Source: Paucibacter sp. KBW04
GTDB taxonomy: Bacteria > Pseudomonadota > Gammaproteobacteria > Burkholderiales > Burkholderiaceae_C
Assembly: GCF_003852425.1 (NCBI RefSeq)
Contig: NZ_QAJN01000014.1
Coordinates: 62,001-126,000 of the forward strand
Length of the DNA stretch: 64,000 nt
Reading direction: 5' to 3'
Positions 34,510-43,322 of this stretch are shown here, in pieces (the first letter of the stretch is position 1; each line of letters opens with the position of its first letter). Below the pieces are notes generated by a model. That model worked only from the letters and a program-made list of their open reading frames with translations. It was not told the DNA's origin and did not search any database. The position numbers were made by a program, and so were the translations under genes.

Positions 34510-37371
34510 ATGTCCACCAAGCCTGCTGCATCCGTGAAACCTGCCAAGAAAGCCAAGCCTGCGGGCAAGCCGGTGGCCAACAAAACCCGCGCCAGCAGTG
34601 CCGCCGACAAAAACCTGCCGCTCACCAACGACATCCGACTGCTGGGCCGCATCCTGGGCGAGGTGATCCGTGAGCAAGAAGGCCGCGAGGCCTATGAGCT
34701 GGTGGAAAAGGTACGCCAGCTCTCGGTCGCTTACCGCCTCAAGCGCGATGCGCAGGCGGGCAAAAGCTTTGACAAGCTGCTCAAGAGCTTGAGTGGCGAA
34801 CAAGCCGTCAGCGTGATCCGCGCCTTCAGCTATTTCTCCCACCTGGCCAATATCGCCGAGGACCGCCACCATGTGCGCCGCCGCGAGGTGCATGAGCGCG
34901 CCGGCAGCCTGCAAGCCGGCTCCCTGGCTTTTGCGCTGGAGCGCCTGCATGAGGCCGGCGTGCGCCCGACCGAGATCGCCAAGACCTTGCAGCAAGGCTT
35001 TATTTCGCCCGTGCTAACGGCCCACCCCACCGAGGTGCAACGCAAAAGCATTCTGGACGCCGAGCGCGCCGTGGCCCAGCTGGTGGAACAGCGCGACAGC
35101 CTGCACACCGAGCGCGAGTTGGCCGCCAACGAGGCCTTGATCCGCGCCCGCGTCACCCAGCTCTGGCAGACCCGCATGCTGCGCTATAGCAAGCTGAGCG
35201 TGGCCGACGAGATCGAGAACGCCCTCTCCTACTACCCCGCCACCTTTCTGCGCCAGATCCCCAAGCTCTACGGCGAGCTGGAAGAAGCCCTGCCCGGCCA
35301 TGATCTGAACAACTTCTTGCGCATGGGCCACTGGATTGGCGGCGATCGCGACGGCAACCCCAATGTCACAGCCGCCACCCTGCGCCATGCGCTCTCGCGC
35401 CAGAGCGAGGTGGCGCTGCGCCACTACCTGACCGAGCTGCATGAGCTGGGCGCCGAGCTGTCCATCTCCTACCGCTTGGCGAGAATCAGCCCCGCCATGC
35501 AGCGACTCGCCGAGCGCAGCCCAGACCGCAACGAACACCGCATGGACGAGCCCTACCGCCGGGCCCTGACGGGCATGTATGCGCGCCTGGCCGCCACCTT
35601 GCAGCAGCTGACCGGCACCGAGGCCTTGCGCCATGCCGTGGCACCCCAAGCGCCCTATGCCAGCGCGGAGGAATTGCTGGCCGATCTGCGCATCATCGAG
35701 GACTCGCTGCGCAGCCACCACGCCGGCGCCCTGATCGCGCCGCGCCTGACGCCGCTGATCCGCGCCGTTCGCGTCTTCGGCTTCCATCTGGCCACCCTGG
35801 ACCTGCGCCAAAGCTCGGACCAGCACGAGGCGGTGATCGCCGAGCTGCTGCAAACCGCCCGCGTCGAGGCCGATTACAGCGCCCTGGACGAGGCCGGCCG
35901 CCGCGCCCTGCTCATGCGCCTGCTGCAAGACGCCCGCCCCCTGCGCGTGCATGGCGCTATTTACAGCGAAAAAGCCCTGGGCGAGCTGGCCATTTTTGAG
36001 GCGGCGAGGGAGTCCCTGCAGCGCTTTGGCCGCGAGTCCCTGCGCCACTACATCATCAGCCACACCGAGTCGGTCAGCGATCTGCTGGAAGTGCTCTTGC
36101 TGATGAAGGAAGTGGGCCTGCTGCGTGGCACGCTGGATGGCGAAGCCACCAGCGATTTGATCGTCTCGCCCCTGTTCGAGACCATTGGCGACCTGCGCGA
36201 AGCGCCCGTCATCATGGCCGAGTTCTACGCCCTACCCGGCATCGCCGGCCTACTCAAGCGCAGCGGGGCCGAGCAAGACATCATGCTGGGCTACTCCGAC
36301 TCCAACAAAGACGGCGGCGTCTTCACCAGCAGCTGGGAGCTTTACCGCGCCGAGATCGCCCTGGTCGATCTCTTCGCCCAGCTGCGCGCCCAACATGGCA
36401 TCACCCTGCGCCTTTTCCACGGCCGCGGTGGCACCGTGGGCCGGGGCGGCGGCCCCAGCTATCAGGCCATCCTGGCCCAGCCCCCTGGCACGGTGAACGG
36501 CCAGATCCGCCTGACCGAGCAGGGCGAGGTGATCGCCTCCAAATACGCCAACCCCGAGATCGGCCGCCGCAATCTGGAAACGCTGGTTGCCGCGACCCTG
36601 GAAGCCACCTTGCTGCACCCGACCAAGAGCGCGCCCAAGAGCTTTTTGGAGGCGGCGCAGACCCTCTCCGACCTCAGCTTCCAAGCCTACCGCGGCCTGG
36701 TTTATGACACGGCCGGCTTTGCCGAATACTTCTTCTCGGCCACGCCTATCCGCGAGATCGCCGAGCTGAACATCGGCTCGCGCCCGGCCTCGCGCAAACC
36801 CAGCCGCGCCATCGAAGACTTGCGCGCCATCCCCTGGGGCTTCAGCTGGGGCCAGAGCCGTGTCGCCCTGCCGGGCTGGTGCGGTTTCGGCTCGGCCGTC
36901 TTGAGCTTCCTGGGTGAGGAAGGCAGCGAGGGCTATGCCGGCCGCCTGGCCTTGCTCAAGCGCATGGACAAGCAGTGGCCCTTCTTCCGCACCCTTTTGT
37001 CCAATCTGGACATGGTGCTGGCCAAGACCGATCTGGGCATTGCCCAACGCTATGTGGATTTGGTGGAGGACAAGCGTCTGGGCAAGCGCATCTGCGCCGC
37101 CATCCAGGCCGAGTTCGAGCGCACCGCCCAGGCCCTGACCCTGATCACCGGCGAGCAAGACCGCCTGGCCGCCAACCCTGCCCTGGCCCGCTCCATCGAG
37201 CACCGCTTCCCCTACATCGACCCGCTCAACCATTTGCAGGTTGAACTACTTCGTCGCTACCGCGCCATTCCGGCGGACAAGCGCGATCAGGACGCCAGCC
37301 TGGAGCGGGTGCAGCGCGGCATCCACCTGTCCATCAACGGCATCGCCGCCGGCCTGCGCAATACCGGCTGA
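34510..37371 (+). CDS. ppc: Phosphoenolpyruvate carboxylase
   Basis: 953 residues from the ATG at 34510. PEP + HCO3- gives oxaloacetate, the anaplerotic step. Signatures are [13 protein letters not shown] (catalytic His), [18 protein letters not shown], the catalytic loop [28 protein letters not shown], and the C-terminal [11 protein letters not shown]. The first ~35 residues are a Lys/Ala-rich leader ([18 protein letters not shown]) not found in E. coli Ppc. Divergent from hemC. Confidence 0.98.
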   Translation: MSTKPAASVKPAKKAKPAGKPVANKTRASSAADKNLPLTNDIRLLGRILGEVIREQEGREAYELVEKVRQLSVAYRLKRDAQAGKSFDKLLKSLSGEQAVSVIRAFSYFSHLANIAEDRHHVRRREVHERAGSLQAGSLAFALERLHEAGVRPTEIAKTLQQGFISPVLTAHPTEVQRKSILDAERAVAQLVEQRDSLHTERELAANEALIRARVTQLWQTRMLRYSKLSVADEIENALSYYPATFLRQIPKLYGELEEALPGHDLNNFLRMGHWIGGDRDGNPNVTAATLRHALSRQSEVALRHYLTELHELGAELSISYRLARISPAMQRLAERSPDRNEHRMDEPYRRALTGMYARLAATLQQLTGTEALRHAVAPQAPYASAEELLADLRIIEDSLRSHHAGALIAPRLTPLIRAVRVFGFHLATLDLRQSSDQHEAVIAELLQTARVEADYSALDEAGRRALLMRLLQDARPLRVHGAIYSEKALGELAIFEAARESLQRFGRESLRHYIISHTESVSDLLEVLLLMKEVGLLRGTLDGEATSDLIVSPLFETIGDLREAPVIMAEFYALPGIAGLLKRSGAEQDIMLGYSDSNKDGGVFTSSWELYRAEIALVDLFAQLRAQHGITLRLFHGRGGTVGRGGGPSYQAILAQPPGTVNGQIRLTEQGEVIASKYANPEIGRRNLETLVAATLEATLLHPTKSAPKSFLEAAQTLSDLSFQAYRGLVYDTAGFAEYFFSATPIREIAELNIGSRPASRKPSRAIEDLRAIPWGFSWGQSRVALPGWCGFGSAVLSFLGEEGSEGYAGRLALLKRMDKQWPFFRTLLSNLDMVLAKTDLGIAQRYVDLVEDKRLGKRICAAIQAEFERTAQALTLITGEQDRLAANPALARSIEHRFPYIDPLNHLQVELLRRYRAIPADKRDQDASLERVQRGIHLSINGIAAGLRNTG

Positions 37372-37479
37372 GGCCCGAGGCTGCTGAAGGTGAACATTGC
37401 AGGTTTGCACAGGGCTTGAAGCCGGGGCGCCGGCCCTAAACTGGCGCCTCAGCACACTCTTTTGCAGCGCAACAAAATC

Positions 37480-38079
37480 ATGTCGGCCGGCCCGCTCACA
37501 CCGCCCTCGCAAGGCGATACTTTTGACTCCATGACCGTGCTGCTGCATGCCTGGAAGCGCGGCGACGGCCAGGCTTTCGCCCGCGTGGCCGAGGCCTTGC
37601 AGAACGACTTCATGCGCATGGCCGCCGCCCGGCTGAACGGCAGCGATGCCGTCACCCTCAGCAAGGGCGAGGTGGTCAACGAGGCCTGGCTGCGCCTGAT
37701 GAACTCGCCCCAGCGCTGGGAAAACCGCGCCCACTTCTTTGCCACCGCCTCGCTGACCATGCGCAGTGTGCTGCGCGAGCATGCCCGCGCCAAGCTGGCC
37801 GACAAGCGCGGCGGCAATCCGCAACAGCTGAGCCTGACCCAGGCCGAGCTGGGCGAGGAATCGCAGGCGGCCGAGCTGCTCAATCTGGACGCCTTGCTGA
37901 GCCAGTTCAGCCGCCAAGACCCGCGCGCCGCCCAGGTGCTGGAGCTGAGCTACTTCACCGGCCTGCAGCGGGCCGATATCGCCGAGATTTTGGGCATCTC
38001 CATCCCCACGGTGGACCGTGAGCTGCGCTTTGCCCGCGCCTGGCTGAGTGAGCGCCTGGAACACGAGATCGGCCCTTGA
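37480..38079 (+). CDS. ECF-family sigma factor (TIGR02999/ECF43-like), linked to Ser/Thr kinases
   Basis: 199 residues from the ATG at 37480. Region 2 reads LSKGEVVNEAWLRLMNSP, without the acidic DAED-type patch in front of the helix that ordinary ECF factors use to bind the beta' clamp. That lack is typical of the ECF43 group, in which a threonine phosphorylated by a partner kinase supplies the charge (EcfP/PknT of Vibrio parahaemolyticus). Region 4 is QRADIAEILGISIPTVDRELRFARAWL. There is no anti-sigma gene; two Ser/Thr kinases follow at 19 nt and beyond, so phosphorylation control is likely. The target genes are unknown. Confidence 0.9.
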   Translation: MSAGPLTPPSQGDTFDSMTVLLHAWKRGDGQAFARVAEALQNDFMRMAAARLNGSDAVTLSKGEVVNEAWLRLMNSPQRWENRAHFFATASLTMRSVLREHARAKLADKRGGNPQQLSLTQAELGEESQAAELLNLDALLSQFSRQDPRAAQVLELSYFTGLQRADIAEILGISIPTVDRELRFARAWLSERLEHEIGP

Positions 38080-38098
38080 GGCCCAGCCCCGCCAAGGC

Positions 38099-40576
38099 AT
38101 GAGCGCGCCAGCCGCCAGCCCGGACCCGCTCGAAGAACACGCGCAGCTCAAGGCCTTGTTCAACGAACTTTGCGAGCTGCCCGATGAGGCCGCGCAGAAC
38201 GCTCGCCTGGACGAGCTCAAAACCGCCCCCCTGCTCAAGCTGCGGCTGCTGCGCATGCTGGCCCAGGAGGCTGGCGAGGGCTCGCGCTTTGCCCGCCCTC
38301 TGCTGGAGACCCTGGCCAAGGGCCCGGAGTTGCGGGTGGGCGACGCCGTCGGCGCCTGGCGTTTGGTCTCGGTGCTGGGCCATGGCGGCATGGGCCAGGT
38401 CTATCTGGCCGAACGCAGCGACGGCCACTACCAGCAGCTGGCCGCGCTCAAGCTCTTGCGTGGCTTCAGCGCTGAGGAGGCCCTGGCCCAGCTGGCGCGC
38501 GAGCGGCAGATCCTGGCCGGCCTCAACCACCCCAATATCGCCCGCCTGATCGACGGCGGCACAACACCCGGCGGTCGGCCTTATCTGGTGATGGACTATG
38601 TGCAGGGCGAGTCCATGCTGCGCTACGCCCTGCGCCAGCGCCTGAGCCTGCGCGAGCTGCTGCGCCTGTTCGGCATGGTTTGCGATGCGGTGGCCTACGC
38701 CCATCGCCAGCTGATCCTGCACTGCGATATCAAGCCCAGCAATGTGCTGGTGGGCCTGGACGGCCGCGCCATGCTGCTGGACTTTGGTGTGGCCCAGCTG
38801 CAGGGCAAGGACGGCCAGGCCGGCAGCGACACCCTGGCCGCCACGCCGCGCTACGCCAGCCCCGAGCAACTGGCCGGCCGGCCCGCCAGCAGCGCCAGCG
38901 ATATCTACAGCCTGGGCCGCCTGCTGCAAGAGCTACTGACCCACACCTCCCACCTGGCAAGGCTCAGAGCGCCACGCCGCCACGAGCTGCAAGCCCTGCT
39001 GGCCAAGGCCTGCCACCCCGATCCCGAGCAGCGCTATCTCAGCGTGCCCGAGCTGCAGGCCGATCTGAACGGCTTCGTTCTGCACAAACCCCTGGCCGCC
39101 CTGCCCGGCGGTCGGCTCTATGCCGCACAGAAATTCCTGCGCCGGCATTGGGCCGGCGCCTTGATAACGGCCGCTGCCCTGCTGCTCAGCGCCGGTTTTG
39201 CCTGGCGCATGATGCAGGAGCGCGACCGCGCCGAGCGCGAACGCGACAAGGCGGCGGCGGCACAAAAAGCCGCCCACCAGGTCAGCGACTTCATGCTGAC
39301 CATGTTTGTCTCCAAAGACCCCAGCTACGATCTGCCGGCCTCCCAGCTGCTGGCCGAGGCGCAAGAGCAGTTGGAACATGGCCTGGGCGAGCAGCCCGAG
39401 GTGCAGGCCAAGCTCTACCTCTCGCTAGGCATCGTGCAGAAGAACCGCGGCGAGCTGCGCACCGCCCGCCAGCTGCTGGAGCGCGGCATCGAAATCGAAA
39501 GACAGAACCCCCTGCAGCCCAATCTGGGCAGCATGCTTTACCAGTTGGCGGTGACCCACCGCCTCAGCGACGACTTCGCCCTGGGCCTGGCCCCGGCCCT
39601 GGAGACCCTGGCCCTGCGGCGCAAGACCGAACCGCCGGACAGCCAGCTCATCGCCAATGCCAGCGCCCTGGCCGGCTACCTCAAGGCCTCGACGGGCGCG
39701 CTCAGCGAAGGCCGGCAATGGCTGGAAGCAAGCTTGCAAGTGGCCGAGAAAAATCGCCCTCGCTCGCATAGCCATGCGCTGAGCCTGTCCTACCTGGCCT
39801 TGCTGCGGCAGCAGACGCGTGACTTCGCCGCCGCCCAGGCCCTGACGGAGCAAGCCCTGGCCATACGCCGCGAGATCGACGGCGAAGATCACCCCCGCAC
39901 CCTCACCGTCAGCGAGGACCTGGCCTTGATCAAAAGCCATGGCGGCCAGGCGGCCGAGGCGCAGCGCCTGCTGCAGGCCTGCATCGCCAAGCGCATCGAA
40001 CAACGCGGCGCCCGCCATCTGGCCCTGGCCCGCAGCTGGGACTATCTGGGCCAGGTCCAGCTGGCCCTGAACCAGCCCGCCCAAGCCCAACAAAGCCTGC
40101 AAAAAGCCTTGCAGCTCTATCAAAGCCTGGGCAGCCAGGACAGCGGCAGCTACCAGCTCAGCCTGCAACACCTGGCCCAGGCCCAGTTGCAGCAAGGCCA
40201 GGCCGAGACCGCTCTGAGCCAGCTCAAGCGCTTTTTTGACTATGCCGAGCGCCACTTCCTGCCCCAGCAAGCCAGCTATCAGCAGGGCTTGATCCTGCGC
40301 GGCCAGGCCTTGCTGCGCACGCGCGCCTGGGACGCCGCCGAGCAAGACTTCGGCCGCGCCGCCCAGCTGGCCGAGGCCAGCGCCGGCCCGCTCTCCTTCG
40401 AGGCCCTCAGCGCCCGCCTGGGCCTGGCCGAACTCAGGCTGGCCCAAGGTCGCAAGGAGGCGGCCCGCCAGGCCCTGCAGAGCTGGCCGCCCCCTCTGCA
40501 GACAAGCCCTGGGCTGGCCGAAGCAGCCCTGCAAACCCGCCTGCAAACCCTGCAAAAAGCCCTGGGCCCACGCTGA
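38099..40576 (+). CDS. Transmembrane Ser/Thr protein kinase with TPR sensor region (first paralogue)
   Basis: 825 residues from the ATG at 38099. A short N-terminal helical region (1-75) is followed by the kinase domain, ~88-330, with G-loop GHGGMGQV, Lys118, Glu135, catalytic loop HCDIKPSN (Asp210), DFG at 228-230 and APE-like SPE (YASPEQL). One membrane helix (~351-369) is followed by ~450 residues of TPR-like helices, presumably periplasmic. The Arg before the catalytic Asp is Cys, so this is a non-RD kinase. 19 nt after the sigma gene; the start matches the N-terminus of the second kinase. A GTG at 38048 would overlap the sigma gene and is rejected. Confidence 0.92.
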   Translation: MSAPAASPDPLEEHAQLKALFNELCELPDEAAQNARLDELKTAPLLKLRLLRMLAQEAGEGSRFARPLLETLAKGPELRVGDAVGAWRLVSVLGHGGMGQVYLAERSDGHYQQLAALKLLRGFSAEEALAQLARERQILAGLNHPNIARLIDGGTTPGGRPYLVMDYVQGESMLRYALRQRLSLRELLRLFGMVCDAVAYAHRQLILHCDIKPSNVLVGLDGRAMLLDFGVAQLQGKDGQAGSDTLAATPRYASPEQLAGRPASSASDIYSLGRLLQELLTHTSHLARLRAPRRHELQALLAKACHPDPEQRYLSVPELQADLNGFVLHKPLAALPGGRLYAAQKFLRRHWAGALITAAALLLSAGFAWRMMQERDRAERERDKAAAAQKAAHQVSDFMLTMFVSKDPSYDLPASQLLAEAQEQLEHGLGEQPEVQAKLYLSLGIVQKNRGELRTARQLLERGIEIERQNPLQPNLGSMLYQLAVTHRLSDDFALGLAPALETLALRRKTEPPDSQLIANASALAGYLKASTGALSEGRQWLEASLQVAEKNRPRSHSHALSLSYLALLRQQTRDFAAAQALTEQALAIRREIDGEDHPRTLTVSEDLALIKSHGGQAAEAQRLLQACIAKRIEQRGARHLALARSWDYLGQVQLALNQPAQAQQSLQKALQLYQSLGSQDSGSYQLSLQHLAQAQLQQGQAETALSQLKRFFDYAERHFLPQQASYQQGLILRGQALLRTRAWDAAEQDFGRAAQLAEASAGPLSFEALSARLGLAELRLAQGRKEAARQALQSWPPPLQTSPGLAEAALQTRLQTLQKALGPR

Positions 40577-40630
40577 GCTACAGTCCAGCCCAATCGCCCC
40601 CTAACCCAGGTTCCACGCGCATACCGAGGG

Positions 40631-42856
40631 ATGAAGACAAAGCACACCGACCCCGCGCAGGCCAGCCCGCCGCAGGCCGCGCCCGAGCCGGGCCATTTCG
40701 CCCAAATCAAGGCCTTGTTCGAGGAGCTTTGCGAGCTGCCCGACCCCGCCGCCCAGCAAGCCCGGCTGGACGCCCTGGACACCTCGCCCGACATCAAGGC
40801 CCAGGTGCTCAATCTGCTGGCCCGGGACGCCGTCAACACCACACGCTTTGCCAAACCCGTGGCCGGCATGATGGCCAGCGCCGCCGGGCCCGAGCTGCGC
40901 GCCGGCGACAGCCTGGGCGCCTGGCGATTGATCTCGGAGCTGGGCCGGGGCGGCATGGGCCAGGTCTATCTGGCCGAGCGCAATGACGGCCATTACCAGC
41001 AGCAGGCCGCCGTCAAGCTGCTGCGCGGCTTTGTGGGTGAGACAGCGCTGGCCCAGCTGGCGCGCGAGCGGCAAATTCTGGCCGGCCTGCAGCACCCCAA
41101 TATCGCCCGCCTGATCGACGGCGGCACCACCCCGCGCGGCCGCCCCTATCTGGTGCTGGACTATGTCGAAGGCCGGACCATCAGCGACTATGTGATGCGC
41201 AACAAGCCCGGCATGCGCGAGCTGCTGGCCTTGTTCGGCATGGTTTGCGAAGCCCTGGCCTACGCCCACCGCCAGCTGATCCTGCACTGCGATATCAAGC
41301 CCAGCAATGTGCTGGTGGGCGCCGATGGCCGGGCCATGTTGCTGGACTTTGGCGTGGCCCAGCTGCAGGGCAAGGAGGGCAATGAAACCCTGGCCGCCAC
41401 ACCGCGCTATGCCAGCCCCGAGCAACTGGCCGGCCTGCCGGCCAGCGCCGCCAGCGATGTGTTTGGCCTGGGCCGCCTGCTGCAGGAGTTGCTGCGCTGC
41501 TCCCCCGCCCTGTTGATGAGCCTGAGCCAGGGTCGCCAGCAGGAGCTGCAAGCCATCGCGACCAAGGCCTGCCGCGAGGACCCGGAGCAGCGCTACCTCA
41601 GCGTCTCCGAGCTGCAGGCCGATCTGGAGCGCTTCAAACAGCATCGCCCTCTGCAGGCGCTGGCGCCCACCCGGCGTTACCGTTGCCAGAAATTTTTGCG
41701 CCGGCATTGGCCGGCGGTCGGCATGGCCAGCGCCGCCCTGCTCCTGAGCAGCGGTTTCACCTGGCAGGTGATGGAAGAACGCGACCGGGCCGAGAGCGCA
41801 CGCAGCGCCGCCGCCCAGGTCAGCGACTTCATGCTGAATATGTTCATCGTCAACGACCCTTCGTTTGACGTGCCCGCGGCCAAGCTGCTGAAAGATGCCC
41901 AGGACCAGCTGGAGCATGGCCTGGGTGAACAAGCCGAGGTGCAGGCCCAGCTCTATCTCTCGCTGGGCACGGTGCAGAAGAACCGCGGGGAGCTCAAGAC
42001 CGCGCGCGAGCTGCTGAGCCGCGGCGCCGAAATCGAGCGCGGCCTGGGCGGCAAGAAGACGCTGGCCGCCCTGCAGTTCCAGCTGGGCGATACCGCCAAC
42101 CTCAGCGGCGACTACCCCCAGGCCATGCAGGCGGCGCTGGAGGGCCTGCGCCTGCGGCTCAGCATGACCCCGCCGATCGCCGCGAACGTCAATGCCTCCA
42201 AGGCTCAGGCCGGCTTTTTGTCTGCCATGGCCGGCCAAGAAGCCTTGGGCCTGCCCTTGCTGCAAGAAGCCTTGCGCCAAGCCGAGGCCGAGCGCCCCGG
42301 CAGCCATGCCCATGCCCTGGCCCTGTCCTACCTCTCCACCCTGAGGCGCGAGGCGGCCGACTACCCGGCCGCCGCCGACCTGGCCCGCCAGGCACTGGAG
42401 GTCCGCCTCAAGATCGACGGCCCCCAGCACCCGCGCAGCATCAAGATGCGCGAGGACCTGGCCCTGATTCAGGCCTTGATGGGCCAGGGCGCCCAGGGTG
42501 TGACGGAATTGCAGGCCTGCATACGCCAGCGCGAGGAGCAAAGCGGCAAGCAGCACCTCAACCTGGCCCGCAGCTGGGACTTGCTAGGCCAGGCCCACAG
42601 CGCCGCCGGGCAGTTCGAGGCCGCCGTGCAAGCCCACGAGCGGGCCCGCCAGATGCGCGAGAAACTCGGCCAGCAAGACAGCGGGATCTATCACCTGGGC
42701 CTGCTGAGCCTGGCCCAGGCCCAGCTCAAGCTGGGCCAAAAAACCGCGGCCCGCGCTCAGCTGCAAGCGGTGCTGGACTACGGCCGCCAGCACTTCGCGC
42801 CCGAGCAGCCCAGCTATAAAAAAGCCCAGCAAGCCATGGCCTTGGCCGATTCCTAA
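40631..42856 (+). CDS. Transmembrane Ser/Thr protein kinase with TPR sensor region (second paralogue)
   Basis: 741 residues from the ATG at 40631, GAGGG just upstream. Clear paralogue of the preceding kinase: FEELCELPDPAAQQARLDAL at the N-terminus, G-loop GRGGMGQV, Lys129, HCDIKPSN (Asp221), DFG at 239-241, membrane helix ~361-380, TPR-like tail. The kinase domains are much closer than the tails, which differ by ~85 residues in length, so the sensing parts have diverged. Same non-RD Cys substitution. Separated by 54 nt from the first kinase and probably co-transcribed. Confidence 0.92.
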   Translation: MKTKHTDPAQASPPQAAPEPGHFAQIKALFEELCELPDPAAQQARLDALDTSPDIKAQVLNLLARDAVNTTRFAKPVAGMMASAAGPELRAGDSLGAWRLISELGRGGMGQVYLAERNDGHYQQQAAVKLLRGFVGETALAQLARERQILAGLQHPNIARLIDGGTTPRGRPYLVLDYVEGRTISDYVMRNKPGMRELLALFGMVCEALAYAHRQLILHCDIKPSNVLVGADGRAMLLDFGVAQLQGKEGNETLAATPRYASPEQLAGLPASAASDVFGLGRLLQELLRCSPALLMSLSQGRQQELQAIATKACREDPEQRYLSVSELQADLERFKQHRPLQALAPTRRYRCQKFLRRHWPAVGMASAALLLSSGFTWQVMEERDRAESARSAAAQVSDFMLNMFIVNDPSFDVPAAKLLKDAQDQLEHGLGEQAEVQAQLYLSLGTVQKNRGELKTARELLSRGAEIERGLGGKKTLAALQFQLGDTANLSGDYPQAMQAALEGLRLRLSMTPPIAANVNASKAQAGFLSAMAGQEALGLPLLQEALRQAEAERPGSHAHALALSYLSTLRREAADYPAAADLARQALEVRLKIDGPQHPRSIKMREDLALIQALMGQGAQGVTELQACIRQREEQSGKQHLNLARSWDLLGQAHSAAGQFEAAVQAHERARQMREKLGQQDSGIYHLGLLSLAQAQLKLGQKTAARAQLQAVLDYGRQHFAPEQPSYKKAQQAMALADS

Positions 42857-42922
42857 AAAATTTCTTGGCGCCTGATAGGCCGGGCCGAGCCAAAGCCCTT
42901 ATGTCTATGAATAGCGCTGTCA

Positions 42923-42990
42923 TTGCGTTGGCGAAACGCAAAGCGGGGAGGCGCAGGCGGGGGCTGCCGAGCGCGTGCAAAGCAGCCCCC
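42923..42990. repeat. Two hairpins after the second kinase
   Basis: TTGCGTT-ggcga-AACGCAA (42923-42941) and GGGGGCTGC-N14-GCAGCCCCC (42959-42990). Both stems are perfect (7 and 9 bp). Neither has a U-run, so they could end the kinase transcript only with help. The second ends 5 nt before the proposed sigma-28 promoter. Confidence 0.5.
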
Positions 42991-42994
42991 GACC

Positions 42995-43021
42995 TCAAGA
43001 AAACGGCGCGGTGGCCGACAA
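42995..43021 (+). promoter_or_regulatory. Possible flagellar sigma-28 (FliA) promoter of the YjfB-like gene
   Basis: TCAAGAAA-N11-GCCGACAA. The -10 element matches GCCGATAA at 7 of 8, with exactly the 11-nt spacing of sigma-28 promoters; the -35 element matches TAAAGTTT weakly (4 of 8). It places the transcription start ~20-25 nt before the ATG at 43051 of a gene related to motility. The motif is visible; function is inferred. Confidence 0.5.
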
Positions 43022-43050
43022 ACCGGGAACTTCACCCGGGAGACAAGACC

Positions 43051-43254
43051 ATGGACCTCAGCAACACCGCCCTCGTCAACAACGCCGGCAGCTCGCCCGC
43101 CGGCTCGGTGCAGGCCAGCGCGCAGATCTTTGTGCTGCGCAAGGCCATGGATATCCAAGCCCAGGGCGCGCTGGAGCTGCTCAACTCCGTGCCGCCTCCG
43201 CCGGCCCTGGCGAGCAGTGGTTCGTTGGGCACAAGGCTGAATGTTTACGCCTGA
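43051..43254 (+). CDS. YjfB-family putative motility protein
   Basis: 67 residues from the ATG at 43051 with GGGAGA 8 nt upstream. It matches the small YjfB-like family (PF14070): N-terminal VNNAGSSPAGSVQASAQIFVLRKAMDIQAQGALELLNSVP, the central QxxVLRKAMD-type helix being conserved. Members are often found with flagellar or chemotaxis genes and are described only as putative motility proteins. Possible sigma-28 promoter directly upstream. A longer in-frame start at 42865 has no ribosome-binding site. Confidence 0.82.
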   Translation: MDLSNTALVNNAGSSPAGSVQASAQIFVLRKAMDIQAQGALELLNSVPPPPALASSGSLGTRLNVYA

Positions 43255-43322
43255 ACCGAGGCGTCAATCCTCGCCTGACTCGGGCAGGTGAATCATGCGG
43301 CAAGTGCCTCGATCGCGATGAC

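Noticed and set aside
40601-42556. Leftward 651-codon open frame over the second kinase, and similar over the first (39425-40555)
   Set aside because: Antisense shadow of the kinase/TPR genes; repetitive Gln/Gly/Leu composition reflects the complement of Ala/Leu/Gln codons.
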